A stretch of DNA of 64,000 bases, taken from assembly GCA_903813345.2 (NCBI GenBank), contig CAIIXF020000011.1, positions 10,016,842-10,080,841 on the forward strand. The letters are read 5' to 3'. Numbering within the stretch: position 1 is the stretch's first letter; each line of letters starts with the position of its first letter. The notes under the pieces were generated by a model. The model searched no databases. It worked only from the letters and a program-made list of their open reading frames with translations, and was not told the DNA's origin. Below are positions 49,108-61,527 of this stretch, piece by piece. The position numbers were made by a program, and so were the translations under genes. This stretch comes from Owenia fusiformis. Its lineage: Eukaryota; Annelida; Polychaeta; Sabellida; Oweniidae.

Positions 49108-52100
49108 AAAATACTGATATGAAGAGAAATTAATCCAACTGGCCATGGCTCAATTCCTGGCCAGTGCAATGTTTTGCATTTAAATACTTATATGAAGAGA
49201 AACTACATATTTTATTAATTATACTTTATTTACAACATGAATGCACTGATGGTTCAGTGGTAGAATGCTCGCCTGTCATCCAGCTGGCCATGGTTCGATT
49301 CTCGCAGTGCAATGTTTTTCATTTAAATACTGATATGAAGAGAAATTACAATTTTTATGAATTATATTTTAGGGACAGCATGAAAGCACCTATGGTTCAG
49401 TGGTAGAATGCTCGCCTGTCATCCAGCTGCCCATGGGTCGATTCCTGGTCAGTGCAATGTTTTTCATTTAAATACTTATATGAAGAGAAATTACAATTTT
49501 TATGAATAAAATTTTTGGGACAACATGAAAGCACTGATGGCTCAGTGTTCGAATGCTCACCTGTCATCCAGCTGGCCATGGGTCGATTCCTGGTCAGTAC
49601 AATATTTTTCATTTAAATACTTATATGAAGAGAAATTACTAGTATTCATTATATTTTACAGTATGGAAGCACTGATGGTTCAGTGGTAGAATGCTAAACT
49701 GTCATCAAGCTGGCCGTGGTTCGATTCCTGGTCAGTGCAATGTTTTTCATTTAAATACTGATATGAACAGAAACAACATATTTTATGAATTATACTTTAG
49801 TTACAACATGAAAGTATGGATGGTTCAGTGGTAGAATACTCGCCTGTCATCCAGTTGGCCATGGTTCAATTCCTGGTCAGTGCAATGTTTTTTGCTTAAA
49901 TGCTTATATGAAGAGAAATTACTATTTTTATAAATTCTACTTCACTTACAACATGAAAGCACTGATGGTTCAGTGGTAGAATGCTAAGGTGTCATCCAGC
50001 TTGCAGTGGTTCGATTCCTGGTCACTGCAATGTTTTTCATTTAAATACTGATATGAAGAGAAAATACCATTTTTATGAATTATATTTTACTTACAACATG
50101 AAAGCACTGATGGTTCAGTGGTAGAATGCTCGCCTGTCATCCAGCTGGCCATGGGTCGATTCCTGCTGGTCAGTGCAATGTTTTTTATTTAAATACTGAT
50201 ATGAAGAAAAATTACAATTTTCATGCATAATGTTTTAGGGACGACATGAAAGCACTGATGGTTCAGTGGTAGAATGCTCGCCTGTCATCCAGCTGGCAGT
50301 GGTTCGAATTCTTGTCGGTGCAATGTTTTTCATTTAAATACTGATATGAAGGGAAACTACCTCTTTTATGAATAATATTTTAGGGACAACATGAAAGCAC
50401 TGGTGGTTCAGTGGTAGAATGCTCGCCTGTCATCCAGCTGGCAGTGGTTCGAATTCTGGTCAGTGCAATGTTTTACATTTAAATACTGATATGAAGAGAA
50501 ACTACATATTATATGAATTATACTTTATTTGTAACATGAGAGCACTGATGGTGTAGTGGTAGAATGCTGACCTGTCATCCAGCTGGCCATGGGTCGATTC
50601 CTGGTCAGCGCAAGGTTTTTCATTTTAATACTCATATGAAGAGAAATTATAATTTCTATGAATTATATTTTCGGGGCAACATGAAAGCACTGATGGTTCA
50701 TTGGTAGAATGCTCCCCTGTCATCCAGCTGACCATGGGTCGATTCATGGACTAGTGCAATGTTTTTCATTTAAATACTGATATGAAGAGAAATTACAATT
50801 TTGATGAATTATATTTTAGGGACAACATGAAAGCACTGATGGTTCAGTGGTAGAATGCTCGCCTGTCATCCAGCTGGCCATGGTTCAATTCCTGGTCAGT
50901 GCAATGTTTTGCATTTAAATACTTATATGAAGAGAAACTACATCTTTTATGAATTATACTTTACTTACAACATGAAAGCAATGATGGTTCATTGGTAGAA
51001 TGCTCACCTGTCATCCAGCTGGCCATGGTTCAATTCCTGGTCAGTGCAATGTTTTTCATTTAAATACTTATATGAAGAAAAATTACTATTTTTATGAATT
51101 GTACTTTACTTACAACATGAAAGCAATGATGGTTCAGTGGTAGAATGCTCGCCTGTCATCCAGCTGGCCATGGGTCGATTCCTGCTGGTCAGTGCAATGT
51201 TTTTCATTTAAATACTGATATGAAGAGAAATTACAATTTTTATGAATAATATTTTAGGGACGACATGAAAGCACTGATGGTTCAGTGGTAGAATGCTCGC
51301 CTGTCATCCAGCTGGCAGTGGTTCGAATTCTTGTCAGCGCAATGTTTTTCATTTAAATACTGATATGAAGGGAAACTACATCTTTTATGAATAATATTTA
51401 AGGGACAACATGAAAGCACTGATGGTTCAGTGGTAGAATGCTCGCCTGTCATCCAGCTGGCCATGGTTCAATTCCTGGCCAGTGCAATGTTTTTCATTTA
51501 AATACTTATATGAAGAGAAATTACTATTTTTATGAATTGTACTTTACTTACAACATGAAAGCACTGATGGTCAGTGGTAGAATGCTAACTTGTCATCCGA
51601 CTGGCAGTTGTTCGATTCCTTGTCAGTGCAACGTTTTTCATTTAAATACTGATATGAAAAGAAACTACATCTTTAATGAATTATACTTTACTTGCAACAT
51701 GAAAGCACTGATGGTGTAGTGGTAGAATGCTAACCTGTCATCCAGCTGGCCATGGGTCGATTCCCGGTCTGTGCAAGGTTTTTCATTTAAATACTGATAT
51801 GAAGAGAAATTACAATTTTTATGAATTATATTTTAGGGACAACATGAAAGCACTGATGGTTCAGTGGTAGAATGCTAACCTGTCATCCAGCTGGCCATGG
51901 GTCGATTCATGGACAGTGCAATGTTTTTCATTTAAATACTGATATGAAGATAATTTACAATTTTTATGAATTACTAGTATATTTTAGGGACAACATGAAA
52001 GCACTGATGGTTCAGTGGTAGAATGCTCGCCTGTCATGCAGATGGTAGTGGTTCGAATTCTTGTCAGCGCAATGTTTTTCAGTTATATACTGATATGAAG

Positions 52101-53577
52101 GGAAACTACATCTTTTATGAATAATATTTTAGGGACATCATGAAAGCACTGATGGTTCAGTGGTAGAATGATCGCCTGTCATCCAGCTGGCAGTGGTTCA
52201 ATACCTGGTCAGTGCAATGTTATGCATTTAAATACTTATATGAAGAGAAACTACATCTTTTATGAATTATACTTTACTTACAACATGAAAGCACTGATGG
52301 TTCAGTGGTAAAATGCTCGCCTTCATCAAGCTGGCAATGGGTCGATTCATGCTGGTCAGTGCAATGTTTTTCATTTAAATATTGATATGAAGAGAAATTA
52401 CAATTTTTATGAATAATATTTTAGGGACGACATGAAAGCAATGATGGTTCAGTGGTAGAATGCTCGCCTGTCATCCACCTGGTAGTGGTTCGAATTCTTG
52501 TAAGTGCAATGTTTTTCATTTATATACTGATATGAAGAGAAACTACATCTTTTATGAATTATACTTTACTTGCAACATGAAAGCACTGAGGGTGTAGTGG
52601 TAGAATGCTCGCCTGCCATCCAGCTGGCCATGATTCAATTCCTGGTCAGTGCAATCTTTTTCATTTAAATACTTATATGAACAAAAATTTCTATTTTTAT
52701 GAATTGTACTTTACTTACAACATGAAAGCACTGATGGAGCGGTAGAATGCTAACCTGTCATCCAACTGTCAGTGGTTCGATTCCTGGTCAGTGCAATGTT
52801 TTTCATTTCAATACTTATATGAAGAGAAATTACTATTTTTATGAATTGTACTTTACTTACAACATAAAAGTACTGATGGTTCAGTGGTAGAATGCTCGCC
52901 TGTCATCCAGCTGGCCATGGGTCGATTCCTGCTGGTCAGTGCAATGTTTTTCATTTAAATACTGATATGAAGGGAAACTACATCTTTTATGAATAATATT
53001 TTAAGGACAACATGAAAGGACTGATCTTTCAGTGGTAGAATGCTCGCCTGTCATCCAGCTGGCAGTGGTTCGAATTCTTGTCAGTGCAATGTTTTTGATT
53101 TAAATACGGATATGAAGGGAAACTACATCTTTTATGAATAATATTTTAGGGACAATATGAAAGCACTGATGGTTCAGTGGTAGAATGCTCGCCTGTCATC
53201 CAGCTGGCAGTGGTTCGAATTCTGGTCAGTGCAATGTTTTTCATTTAAATACTGATATGAAGAGAAACTACATCTTTTATGAATTAAACTTTACTTGCAA
53301 CATGATAGCACTGATGGTGTAGTGGTAGAATGCTCGCCTGTCATCCAGCTGGCCATGGTTCAATTCCTGGTCAGTGCAATGTTTTTCATTTAAATACTTA
53401 TATGAAGAGAAATTACTATTTTTATGAATTCTACTTTACTTACAACACGAAAGCACTGATGGTCAGTGGTAGAATGCTAACCTGTCATCCAACTGGCAGT
53501 TGTTCGATTCCTTGTCAGTGCAATGTTTTTCATTTAAATACTGACATGAAAAGAAACTACATCTTTTATGACTTATA
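49108..53577 (+). repeat. tRNA-like satellite array, block 12
   Basis: About 31 monomers. This block has more units with GGTTCGAATTCTTG or GGTTCAATTCC in place of the perfect box B, and units with an inserted CTG (CGATTCCTGCTGGTC). The first unit repeats the AATTAATCCA deletion seen after mariner copies B and E. Confidence 0.93.
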
Positions 53578-53729
53578 CTGGATGAGCGTGGTGTAAAAGT
53601 GGTTTTGAAAAGTAGCAAATTTCTCTTCATGTAGGTTATTTGTGGTTTATTATTATACATTGATTCTGAAATCATTGGTGTCTAGTTTTTCAGCGTTTTG
53701 GAAATATTCAGATTTATACCCACCTGCTG

Positions 53730-54960
53730 TAATTTTAAGGGGGGTACTAGGAAAGACATGCATAATTCCTAATATATAAAGCCAATCATCTTGATTTTTC
53801 CAGGTAATCTTGTACTTATCATGTCCTACCAGTATGATAAGTTTCATTAAAGTTGATCAACTGGTTGCTATGAAAATGGAGATCATATGTTAAAAAGTAC
53901 ACATTTTCGTCAAAATGTAAGATACCCCATGAGACAAAACACAAATTATTTTCATGAAATTGGAAGGATACACCATGAAACCATTTTAGAAAACTTATTC
54001 AAAGTATATTTGATAATATTAAATCAACTGCTGTTTTATCTTATCCACATAGTGGAATCTATTGCTGATGATTATATGGCAATGCAAGTAAATTTAAAAA
54101 GGGGACGTGGCACTTTTCCAAAGAATTTTTAATTTGTGTTCAATATTTTGAAGGAAATAAGTAACCATTTGTCTTTAAATTAACAGATTTTATTCCCATC
54201 ATTATGTTTGACTGCCATGGAAAATTTCATTAGTGTTGGAGTACTGGTTACTATGGTAAACAGATTTATACCCTATTGGTATGATTTTAAGGGGGTACAA
54301 TGAAAGCCATCTATAATTCCTAGAATATACAGCCATTCATCTTGATATTTACAGGTAATCAGCTACTTATAATGCACTACCACTATGACAAGTTTCATTA
54401 ATGTTTTACACTTGGTAGCTATGGTAACAGAAATAATTTATTAAAAAGTACACATTAAGGAGATACTATGTATAATTCTTAGAATATTCAATTAATCATC
54501 TTGATATTTATGGGTAATCCTCTGCTTATCATGTCTTACCAGTATGACAAGTGCCATCAATGTTGATCAATTGGTTGCTATGGTAACAGAAATCATTTGT
54601 TAAAAAGTGCACATTAAGGGGTACTATGTATAATTCCCAGAATATTTAATCAATCATCTTTATATTTACAGCTAATCATCTGCTTATCATGCCCTACCAG
54701 TATGACAAGTGCCATCAATATTGGTCAATTGGTTGCTCTGGAAACAGAAATAAAACATTAAGGGGGTACTATGAAAGCCATGTATAATTCCTAGAATATT
54801 TCAATCAATCATCTTGATATTTACGGGTAATCATCCTTCTACATGTCCTACCAGTATAACAAGTGCTTTCAATGTTGGTAAATTGGTTGCTATGGTAACA
54901 TAAATCATTTGTTAAAAGAGTTCACATTTTCGTAAAAATCTAAGACTCATGCAACCTTTG
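53730..54960 (+). repeat. Tandem units in left arm of the 3.2-kb foldback
   Basis: About seven diverged units with the recurring order ACATTAAGGGGGTACTATG, ATAATTCCTAGAATAT, CATCTTGATATTTAC, CTTATCATG, CCTACCAGTATGACAAG, TTGGTTGCTATGGTAACAG and TTGTTAAAAAG. The ACATTAAGG landmarks near 54460, 54620 and 54763 give periods of about 143-160 bp. Confidence 0.85.
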
Positions 54961-55649
54961 ACATTAAGCACATAATATGTTCATCATTTTGGGAGAAATA
55001 AGCATGGAAACATTTCATAAAACTTATCACATCTCATCAATCACAACAGTGAACGTTTTATTGCCATCACTGGTCATCAACGGACATGTTTTACACTCAG
55101 AGTAATACATGCTGTTGTTCTCAACTTTTTTTTTATGTCTGCTGGTTTTTTTTCAACTGTTCATCGTTTTTAGAATTCATTAAGAAGCATTTCCAGTATT
55201 TTTAATTGGGTGAAATAGTTGTATATATCTCTTAGTTTGTTTATTACAAGTGACGTGGTAACTTTTTGATGGCAAAATAGAGCCAAATTGGCCAGACCAA
55301 CCCATTCCACCTGATGATCTCATAGACATAAAGTCACATAAAGATTGCAACGGATGCTTTGACAGAAGTAGACATTGAAAGATCTATGAATGAGGATTTT
55401 GATGCAAATGATATAAAAGATGACTAAGTGATCAGCTCATAATTTACTATATCCCTACGCATAATGTGACAGCCGCATTCTGCATAGTTTTATTATCATA
55501 AGCAAATACAATGCATCAAATGGCCCGGATGAAATATCCATTGATTATATATTATCAGACATACTCAAAATAGGTTTTCTAAAATGTTTTCATGCTAATT
55601 CCTCCCAATTTAATGAAAATTTTCAATGTCTTGGGGTGTGTCTTAAAAT
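54961..55649. other. Central part of the 3.2-kb foldback, no gene recognised
   Basis: Non-repetitive sequence with a T-rich stretch near 55126-55160. No supported frame or motif was found. Confidence 0.5.
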
Positions 55650-56330
55650 TTTACGAAATGTGTACTTTTTTAACAAATAGATTTCTACCCACATTTGACC
55701 CACATTGATGAAACTTGTCATCATGGTAGGACATGATAAGTAGTAGATTATCCGTAAATATCATAATGATTGTTTTGATATTTAAGGAATTATAAATGGC
55801 TTTCATAGTACACCCTAATGTGTACTTTTTAAAAAATAATTTATGTTACCATAGCAACCATTTGCCCCGCATTTATGAAATTTGTAATAGTGTAAGAACA
55901 TGGTGAGTAGATAACTACCTGTCAATAACAATATGATTGGTTAGATATTCTAGGAATTATATATGGCTTTCATAGTACCTCCCTTAATGTGTACTTTTGA
56001 AAAAATGATTTATGTTTCCAAAGTAACCAATTGTTACACATTAATGAAAATTGTCATGGTTGTAAGACATGATATGTAGACGATTACCTGTAAATATCAA
56101 GATGATTGGCTGTATATTCTAGGAATTATAGATGGCTTTCATTGTACCCCCATTAAAATCATACCAAGGGGGTATAAATCTGCATACTATAGTAACCAGT
56201 AAACCAACACTAATGAAACTCTCCATGATAGTCAAACATAATGATGTGAATAATATCTGTGAATAACAGGACAATTGGTTATTTATTTTCGTCAAAAATT
56301 TGGACACAAGTTAAGAATTCTTTGGAAAAG
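55650..56330 (-). repeat. Tandem units in right arm of the 3.2-kb foldback
   Basis: The same unit as in the left arm, in reverse orientation (CCCTAATGTGTACTTTTT near 55814 and CCTTAATGTGTACTTTT near 55981, about 167 bp apart), in fewer copies. Confidence 0.83.
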
Positions 56331-59087
56331 TGCCACATCCTTTTTCTAAATTAATTTGCATTGCCATATAATCATGAGCAATAGATTTCACTATGTGGAT
56401 AAGATAAAACAGCAGTTGATTTAATATTATCAAACATACTCTGAATAAGTTTTCTAAAATGTTTTTACGGTGTTTCTTCCCAATTTCATGAAAATAATAT
56501 GTGTTTTGTCTCATGGGGTGTCTTACATTTTGACGAAATCGTGTACTTTTTGACATATGATCTCCGTTTCCATAGCAACCAGTTGACTAACTTTGATGAA
56601 ACTTATGACTTTTGTAGGACATGATCATGCTTTCTTTGACTCATAATCACAAAAAAGTCGAGTGACATTTTAGCTGGCGAAGAACTTACATAAAGAGAAA
56701 TTTGCTATTTTTCAAAACCACTTTTACACCACGCTCATCCAGTATTACAACATGAAAGCACTGATGGTGTAGTGGTAGAATGCTAACCTGTCATCAAGCT
56801 GGCCATGGGTCGATTCATGGACAGTGCAATGTTTTTCATTTAAATACTGATATGAAGATAATTTACAATTTTTATGAATTATTTTTTAGGGACAACATGA
56901 AAGCACTGATGGTTCAGTGGTAGAATGATCGCCTATCATCCAGCTGGCAGTGGATCAATTCCTGGTCAGTGCAATGCTTTGCATTTAAATACTTATATGA
57001 GGAGAAACTACATCTTTTATGAATTATACTTTACTTACAACATGAAAGCACTGATGGTTCAGTGGTAGAATGCTCGCCTGTCATCCAGCTGGCCATGGTT
57101 CAATTCCTGGTCAGTGCAGTATTTTTCATTTAAATACTTATATGAAGAGAAATTACTGTTTTTATGAATTGTACTTTAGTAACAACATGAAAGCATTGAT
57201 GCTTCAGTGGTAGAATGCTCGCCTGTCATCAAGCTGGCCATGGTTCAATTCCTGGTCACTGCAAAATTTTTCATTTAAATACTTATATGAAGAGAAATTA
57301 CTATTTTTATGAATTGTACTTTAGTAACAACATGAAAGCACTGATGGTTCAGTGGTAGAATGCTCGCCTTCATCCAGCTGGCCATGGGTCGATTCCTGCT
57401 GGTCAGTGCAATGTTTTTCATTTAAATACTGATATGAAGAGAAATTACAATTTTTATGAATAATATTTTAGGGACAACATGAAAGCACTGATGGTTCAGT
57501 GGTAGAATGCTCGCCTGTCATCCACCTGGTAGTAGTTCCAATTTTTGTAAGCGCAATGTTTTTCATTTATATACTGATATGAAGGGAAACTACATCGTTT
57601 ATGAATAATATTTTAGGGACAACAAGAAAGCACTGATGGTTCAGTGGTAGAATGCTCGCCTGTCATCCAGCCTGCAGTGGTTCGAATTCTGTTCAGTGCA
57701 ATGTTTTTCATTTAAATACTGATATGAAGAGAAACTACATATTTTATGAATTATACTTTACTTGCAACATGAAAGCACTGAGGGTGTAGTGGTAGAATTC
57801 TCGCCTGTCACCCAGCTGGCCATGGTTCAATTCCTGGTCAGTGCAATCTTTTTCATTTAAATACTTATATGAAGAGAAATTACTATTTCTATGAATTGTA
57901 CTTTACTTATAACATGAAAGCACTGATGGTTCAGAGGTAGAATGCTAACCTGTCATCCAACTGGCAGTGGTTCGATTCCTGGTCAGTGCAATCTTTTTCA
58001 TTTAAATACTGATATGAAGAGAAACTACATCTTTTATGAATTATACTTTACTTACAACATGAAAGCACTGATGGTTCAGTGGTAAAATGCTCACCTGTCA
58101 TCCAGCTGGCCATGGTTCAATTCCTGGTCATTGCAATGTTTTTCATTTAAATACTTACATGAAGAGACATTACCATTTTTATGAATTGTACTTTACTTAC
58201 AACATAAAAGTACTGATGGTTCAGTGGTAGAATGCTCGCCTGTCATCCAGCTGGCAGTGGTTCGAATTCTGGTCAGTGCAATGTTCTTCATTTAAATACT
58301 GATATGAAGAGAAACTACATCTTCTATGAATTATACTTTACTTACAACATGAAAGCACTGATGGTTCAGTGGTAGAATGTTCGCCTGTCATCCAGCTGGC
58401 CATGGTTCAATTCCTGGTCAGTGCAATGTTTTGCATTTAAATACTTATATGAAGAGAAACTACATCTTTTATGAATTATACTTTACTTACAACATAAAAG
58501 TACTGATGGTTCAGTGGTAGAATGCTCGCCTGTCATCCAGCTGGCAGTGGTTCGAATTCTGGTCAGTGCAATGTTTTTCATTTAAATATTGATATGAAGA
58601 GAAAGTACATCTTTTATGAATTATACTTTACTTACAACATGAAAGCACTGATGGTTCAGTGGTAGAATGCTCGCCTGTCATCCAGCTGGCCATGGTTCAA
58701 TTCCTGGTCAGTGCAATGTTTTTCATTTAAATACTTATATGAAAAGAAATTACCATTTTTTATGAATTGTACTTTACTTACAACATAAAAGTACTGATGG
58801 TTCAGTGGTAGAATGCTCGCCTGTCATCCAGCTGGCAGTGGTTCGAATTCTTGTCAGCGCAATGTTTTTTATTTAAATACTGATATGAAGGGAAACTACA
58901 TCTTTTATGAATAATATATTGGGGACAACATGAAATCACTGATGGTTCAGTGGTAGAATGCTCGCCTGTCATCCAGCTGGCATTGGTTCGAATTCTTGTC
59001 AGTGCAATGTTTTTCATATAAATACTGATATGAAAAGAAACTACATCTTTTATGAATTATACTTTACTTGCAACATGAAAGCACTGA

Positions 59088-59098
59088 TGGTTCAGTGG
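59088..59098 (+). promoter_or_regulatory. Pol III box A
   Basis: TGGTTCAGTGG fits the box A consensus TRGYNNARNNG at every fixed position. It is conserved in most monomers of the array. Confidence 0.8.
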
Positions 59099-59129
59099 TA
59101 GAATGCTCGCCTGTCATCCAGCTGGCCAT

Positions 59130-59140
59130 GGTTCGATTCC
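59130..59140 (+). promoter_or_regulatory. Pol III box B
   Basis: GGTTCGATTCC fits the box B consensus GGTTCGANTCC exactly, at normal tRNA spacing from box A. Other monomers often carry GGGTCGATTCC or GGTTCAATTCC, with one change. Confidence 0.8.
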
Positions 59141-59154
59141 TGGTCAGTGCAATG

Positions 59155-59159
59155 TTTTT
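59155..59159 (+). terminator. Pol III T5 terminator
   Basis: TTTTT lies three bases after the 71-nt unit (GCA, ATG, TTTTT). Nearly all monomers keep four to seven Ts here. Confidence 0.65.
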
Positions 59160-61527
59160 CATTTAAATACTGATATGAAGAGAAATTACTATTTTTATGA
59201 ATTGTACTTTAGTTACAACATGAAAGCACTGATGGTCAGTGGTAGAATGCTAACCTGTCATCCAACTGGCAGTTGTTCGATTCCTTGTCAGTGCAATGTT
59301 TTTCTTTTAAATACTGATATGAAGAGAAACTACAATGTTTATGAATAATATTTTAGGGACGACATGAAAGCACTGATGGTTCAGTGGTAGAATGCTCGCC
59401 TGTCATCCACCTGGTAGTGGTTCCAATTCTTGTCAGCGCAATGTTTTTCATTTATATACTGATATGAAGGGAAACTACATCTTTTATGAATAATATTTTA
59501 GGGACAACATGAAAGCAATGATGGTTCAGTGGTAGAATGCTCGCCTGTCATCCAGCTGGCAGTGGTTCAATTTCTAGTCAGTGCAATGTTTTGCATTTAA
59601 ATACTTATAGGAAGAGAAACTACATCTTTTATGAATTATACTTTACTTACAACATGAAAGCACTGATGGTTCAGTGAGTGCAATGTTTTTCATTTAAATA
59701 CGGATATGAAGAGAAATTACTATTTTTATGAATTGTACTTTACTTACAACATGAAAGCACTGATGGTTCAGAGTTAGAATGCTAACCTGTCATCCAACTG
59801 GCAGTGGTTCGATTCCTGGTCAGTGCAATTTTCATTTAAATAAGGTTATGAAGAAAAATTACATCTTTTATGAATTATACTTTAGTTACAACATGAAAGC
59901 ATGGATGGATAAGTGGTACAATGATAACCTGTCATCCAGCTGGCCACGGGACGATTCCTGGTCAGTGCATTGTTTTTCATTTAAATACTGTTATGGAGAG
60001 AAATTACAATTTTTATGAATTATATTTTAGGGACAACATGAAAGCACTTATGGTTCAGTGGTAGAATGCTCACCTGTTATCCAGCTGCCCATGGGTCGAT
60101 TCCTGGTCAGTGCAATGTTTTTCATTTAAATACTGGTATGAAGAGAAATTACAATTTTTATGAATACTATTTTTGGGACAACATGAAAGCACTGATGGTT
60201 CAGTGGTTAAATGCTCACCTGTCATCCAGCTGGCCATGGGTCGATTCCTGGTCAGTGCAATGTTTTTATATTTAAATAAGGTTACGAAGAGAAATTACAT
60301 CTTTGATTAATTATACTTTAGTTACAACATGAAAGCATTGATGGTTAAGTGGTACAATGCTAACCTGTCATCCAGCTAGCAGTGGTTCGATTCCTGGTCA
60401 GTGCAATGTTTTTCATTTAAATACTGATATGAAGAGAAACTTTATCTTTTATGAATTATACTATACTTACAACATGAGGGCACTGTTGGTTCAGTGATAG
60501 AATGCTAACCTGTCATCCAGCTGGCCATGGGACGATTCCTGGTCAGTGCAATGTTTTTCATTTAAATACTGATATGAAGAGAAACTACAATTTTTATGAA
60601 TTATATTTTAGGGACAACATGAATGCACTGATGGTTCAGTGGTAGAATGCTAACCTGTCATCCAGCTGGCCATGGGTCGATTCCTGGTCAGTGTTATATT
60701 TTTCATTTAAATACTCATATGAAGAGAAACTACATCTTTTATGAATTATTCTTTACTTACAATATGAAAGCACTGATGGTTCAGTGGTTCAATGCAAATC
60801 TGTCATCCAGCTGGCCATGGGTCGATTCCTGGTCGATTCCTCGTTGGTGCATTTTTTCATTTAAATACTGATATGAAGAGAAATTACATTTTTAATGAAT
60901 TATATTTTATTTACAACATGAAAGCACTGATGGTTCAGTGGTAGAATGCCCGCCTGTCATCCAGCTGGCCATGGTTCGATTCCTGGTCACTTCAATGTTT
61001 TTCATTTAAATACTTATATGAAGAGAAATTACTAGTTTTATGCATTATATTTTACAGTATGGAAGCACTGATGGTTCAGTGGTAGAATGCTAACCTGTCA
61101 TCCAGCTGGCCATGGGTCGATTCCTGGTTAGTGCAATGTTTTTCATTTAAATAAGGTCATGAAGAGAAATTACATATTTTATGAATTATACTTTACTTAT
61201 AACATGAAAGCACTGATGGTTCAGTGGTAGAATGCTCGCCTGTCATCCAGCTGGCCATGGTTCGATTCCTGGTCAGTTTAATGTTTTTCATTTAAATACT
61301 TATATGAAAAGAAATTACTAGTTTTATGCATTATATTTTACAGTATGGAAGCACTGATGGTTCAGTGGTAGAATGTTAACCTCTCATCCAGCTGGCCATG
61401 GGTCGATTCCTGGTCAGTGCATTGTTTTTCATTTAAATAAGGTTATGAAGAGAAATCACATATTTTATGAATTATACTTTAGTTACAACATGAAAGTATG
61501 GATGGTTTAGTGGTAGAATGCTAACCT

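Larger units (their letters stand above)
53578..56742. mobile_element. 3.2-kb foldback element, Tc1/mariner-type
   Basis: The ends CTGGATGAGCGTGG and CCACGCTCATCCAG are inverted repeats that pair over about 60 bp with few mismatches. TA flanks lie at 53576-53577 and 56743-56744. Inside, 53810-54150 and 56280-56610 are again inverted copies. Both arms contain diverged tandem units of about 145-165 bp. The mirrored 81-codon frames at 53887-54132 and 56311-56556 come from this symmetry. No transposase is seen. A few bases of array sequence appear lost at the right junction. Confidence 0.88.
59081..59151 (+). pseudogene. Best-preserved tRNA-Gly-like Pol III unit
   Basis: 71 nt, the same length as metazoan tRNA-Gly(GCC) and alignable without gaps. 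By hand I count 57 of 71 matches to the human sequence as I remember it. The acceptor GCACTGA pairs 7/7 with TCAGTGC, the discriminator is A and the D stem GTTC/GAAT pairs with one wobble. GTC occupies the anticodon place (59113-59115) where tRNA-Gly has GCC. The anticodon stem (CTCGC/CCAGC) pairs only 2/5 and the T stem (CATGG/CCTGG) 3/5. Box A, box B and a downstream T5 run are perfect. It may be transcribed by Pol III, but it is unlikely to be a working tRNA. Confidence 0.8.
56743..61527 (+). repeat. tRNA-like satellite array, block 13 (terminal block)
   Basis: About 33 monomers, generally closest to the full tRNA-like consensus. Some units are truncated, for example near 59676 where GGTTCAGT joins GAGTGCAATG. 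The array ends at 61527 in the middle of a unit, immediately after AACCTGTC. Confidence 0.94.

Noticed and set aside
53887-54132. Mirrored 81-codon frames (also 56311-56556) as a conserved protein pair
   Set aside because: They lie in inverted-repeat arms, so similarity is expected from DNA symmetry. Many of the differences change amino acids non-conservatively.
59081-59151. Functional tRNA-Asp(GTC) or tRNA-Gly gene
   Set aside because: Anticodon stem 2/5 and T stem 3/5 paired; the body resembles Gly while the anticodon is Asp. Called as a pseudo-tRNA unit instead.
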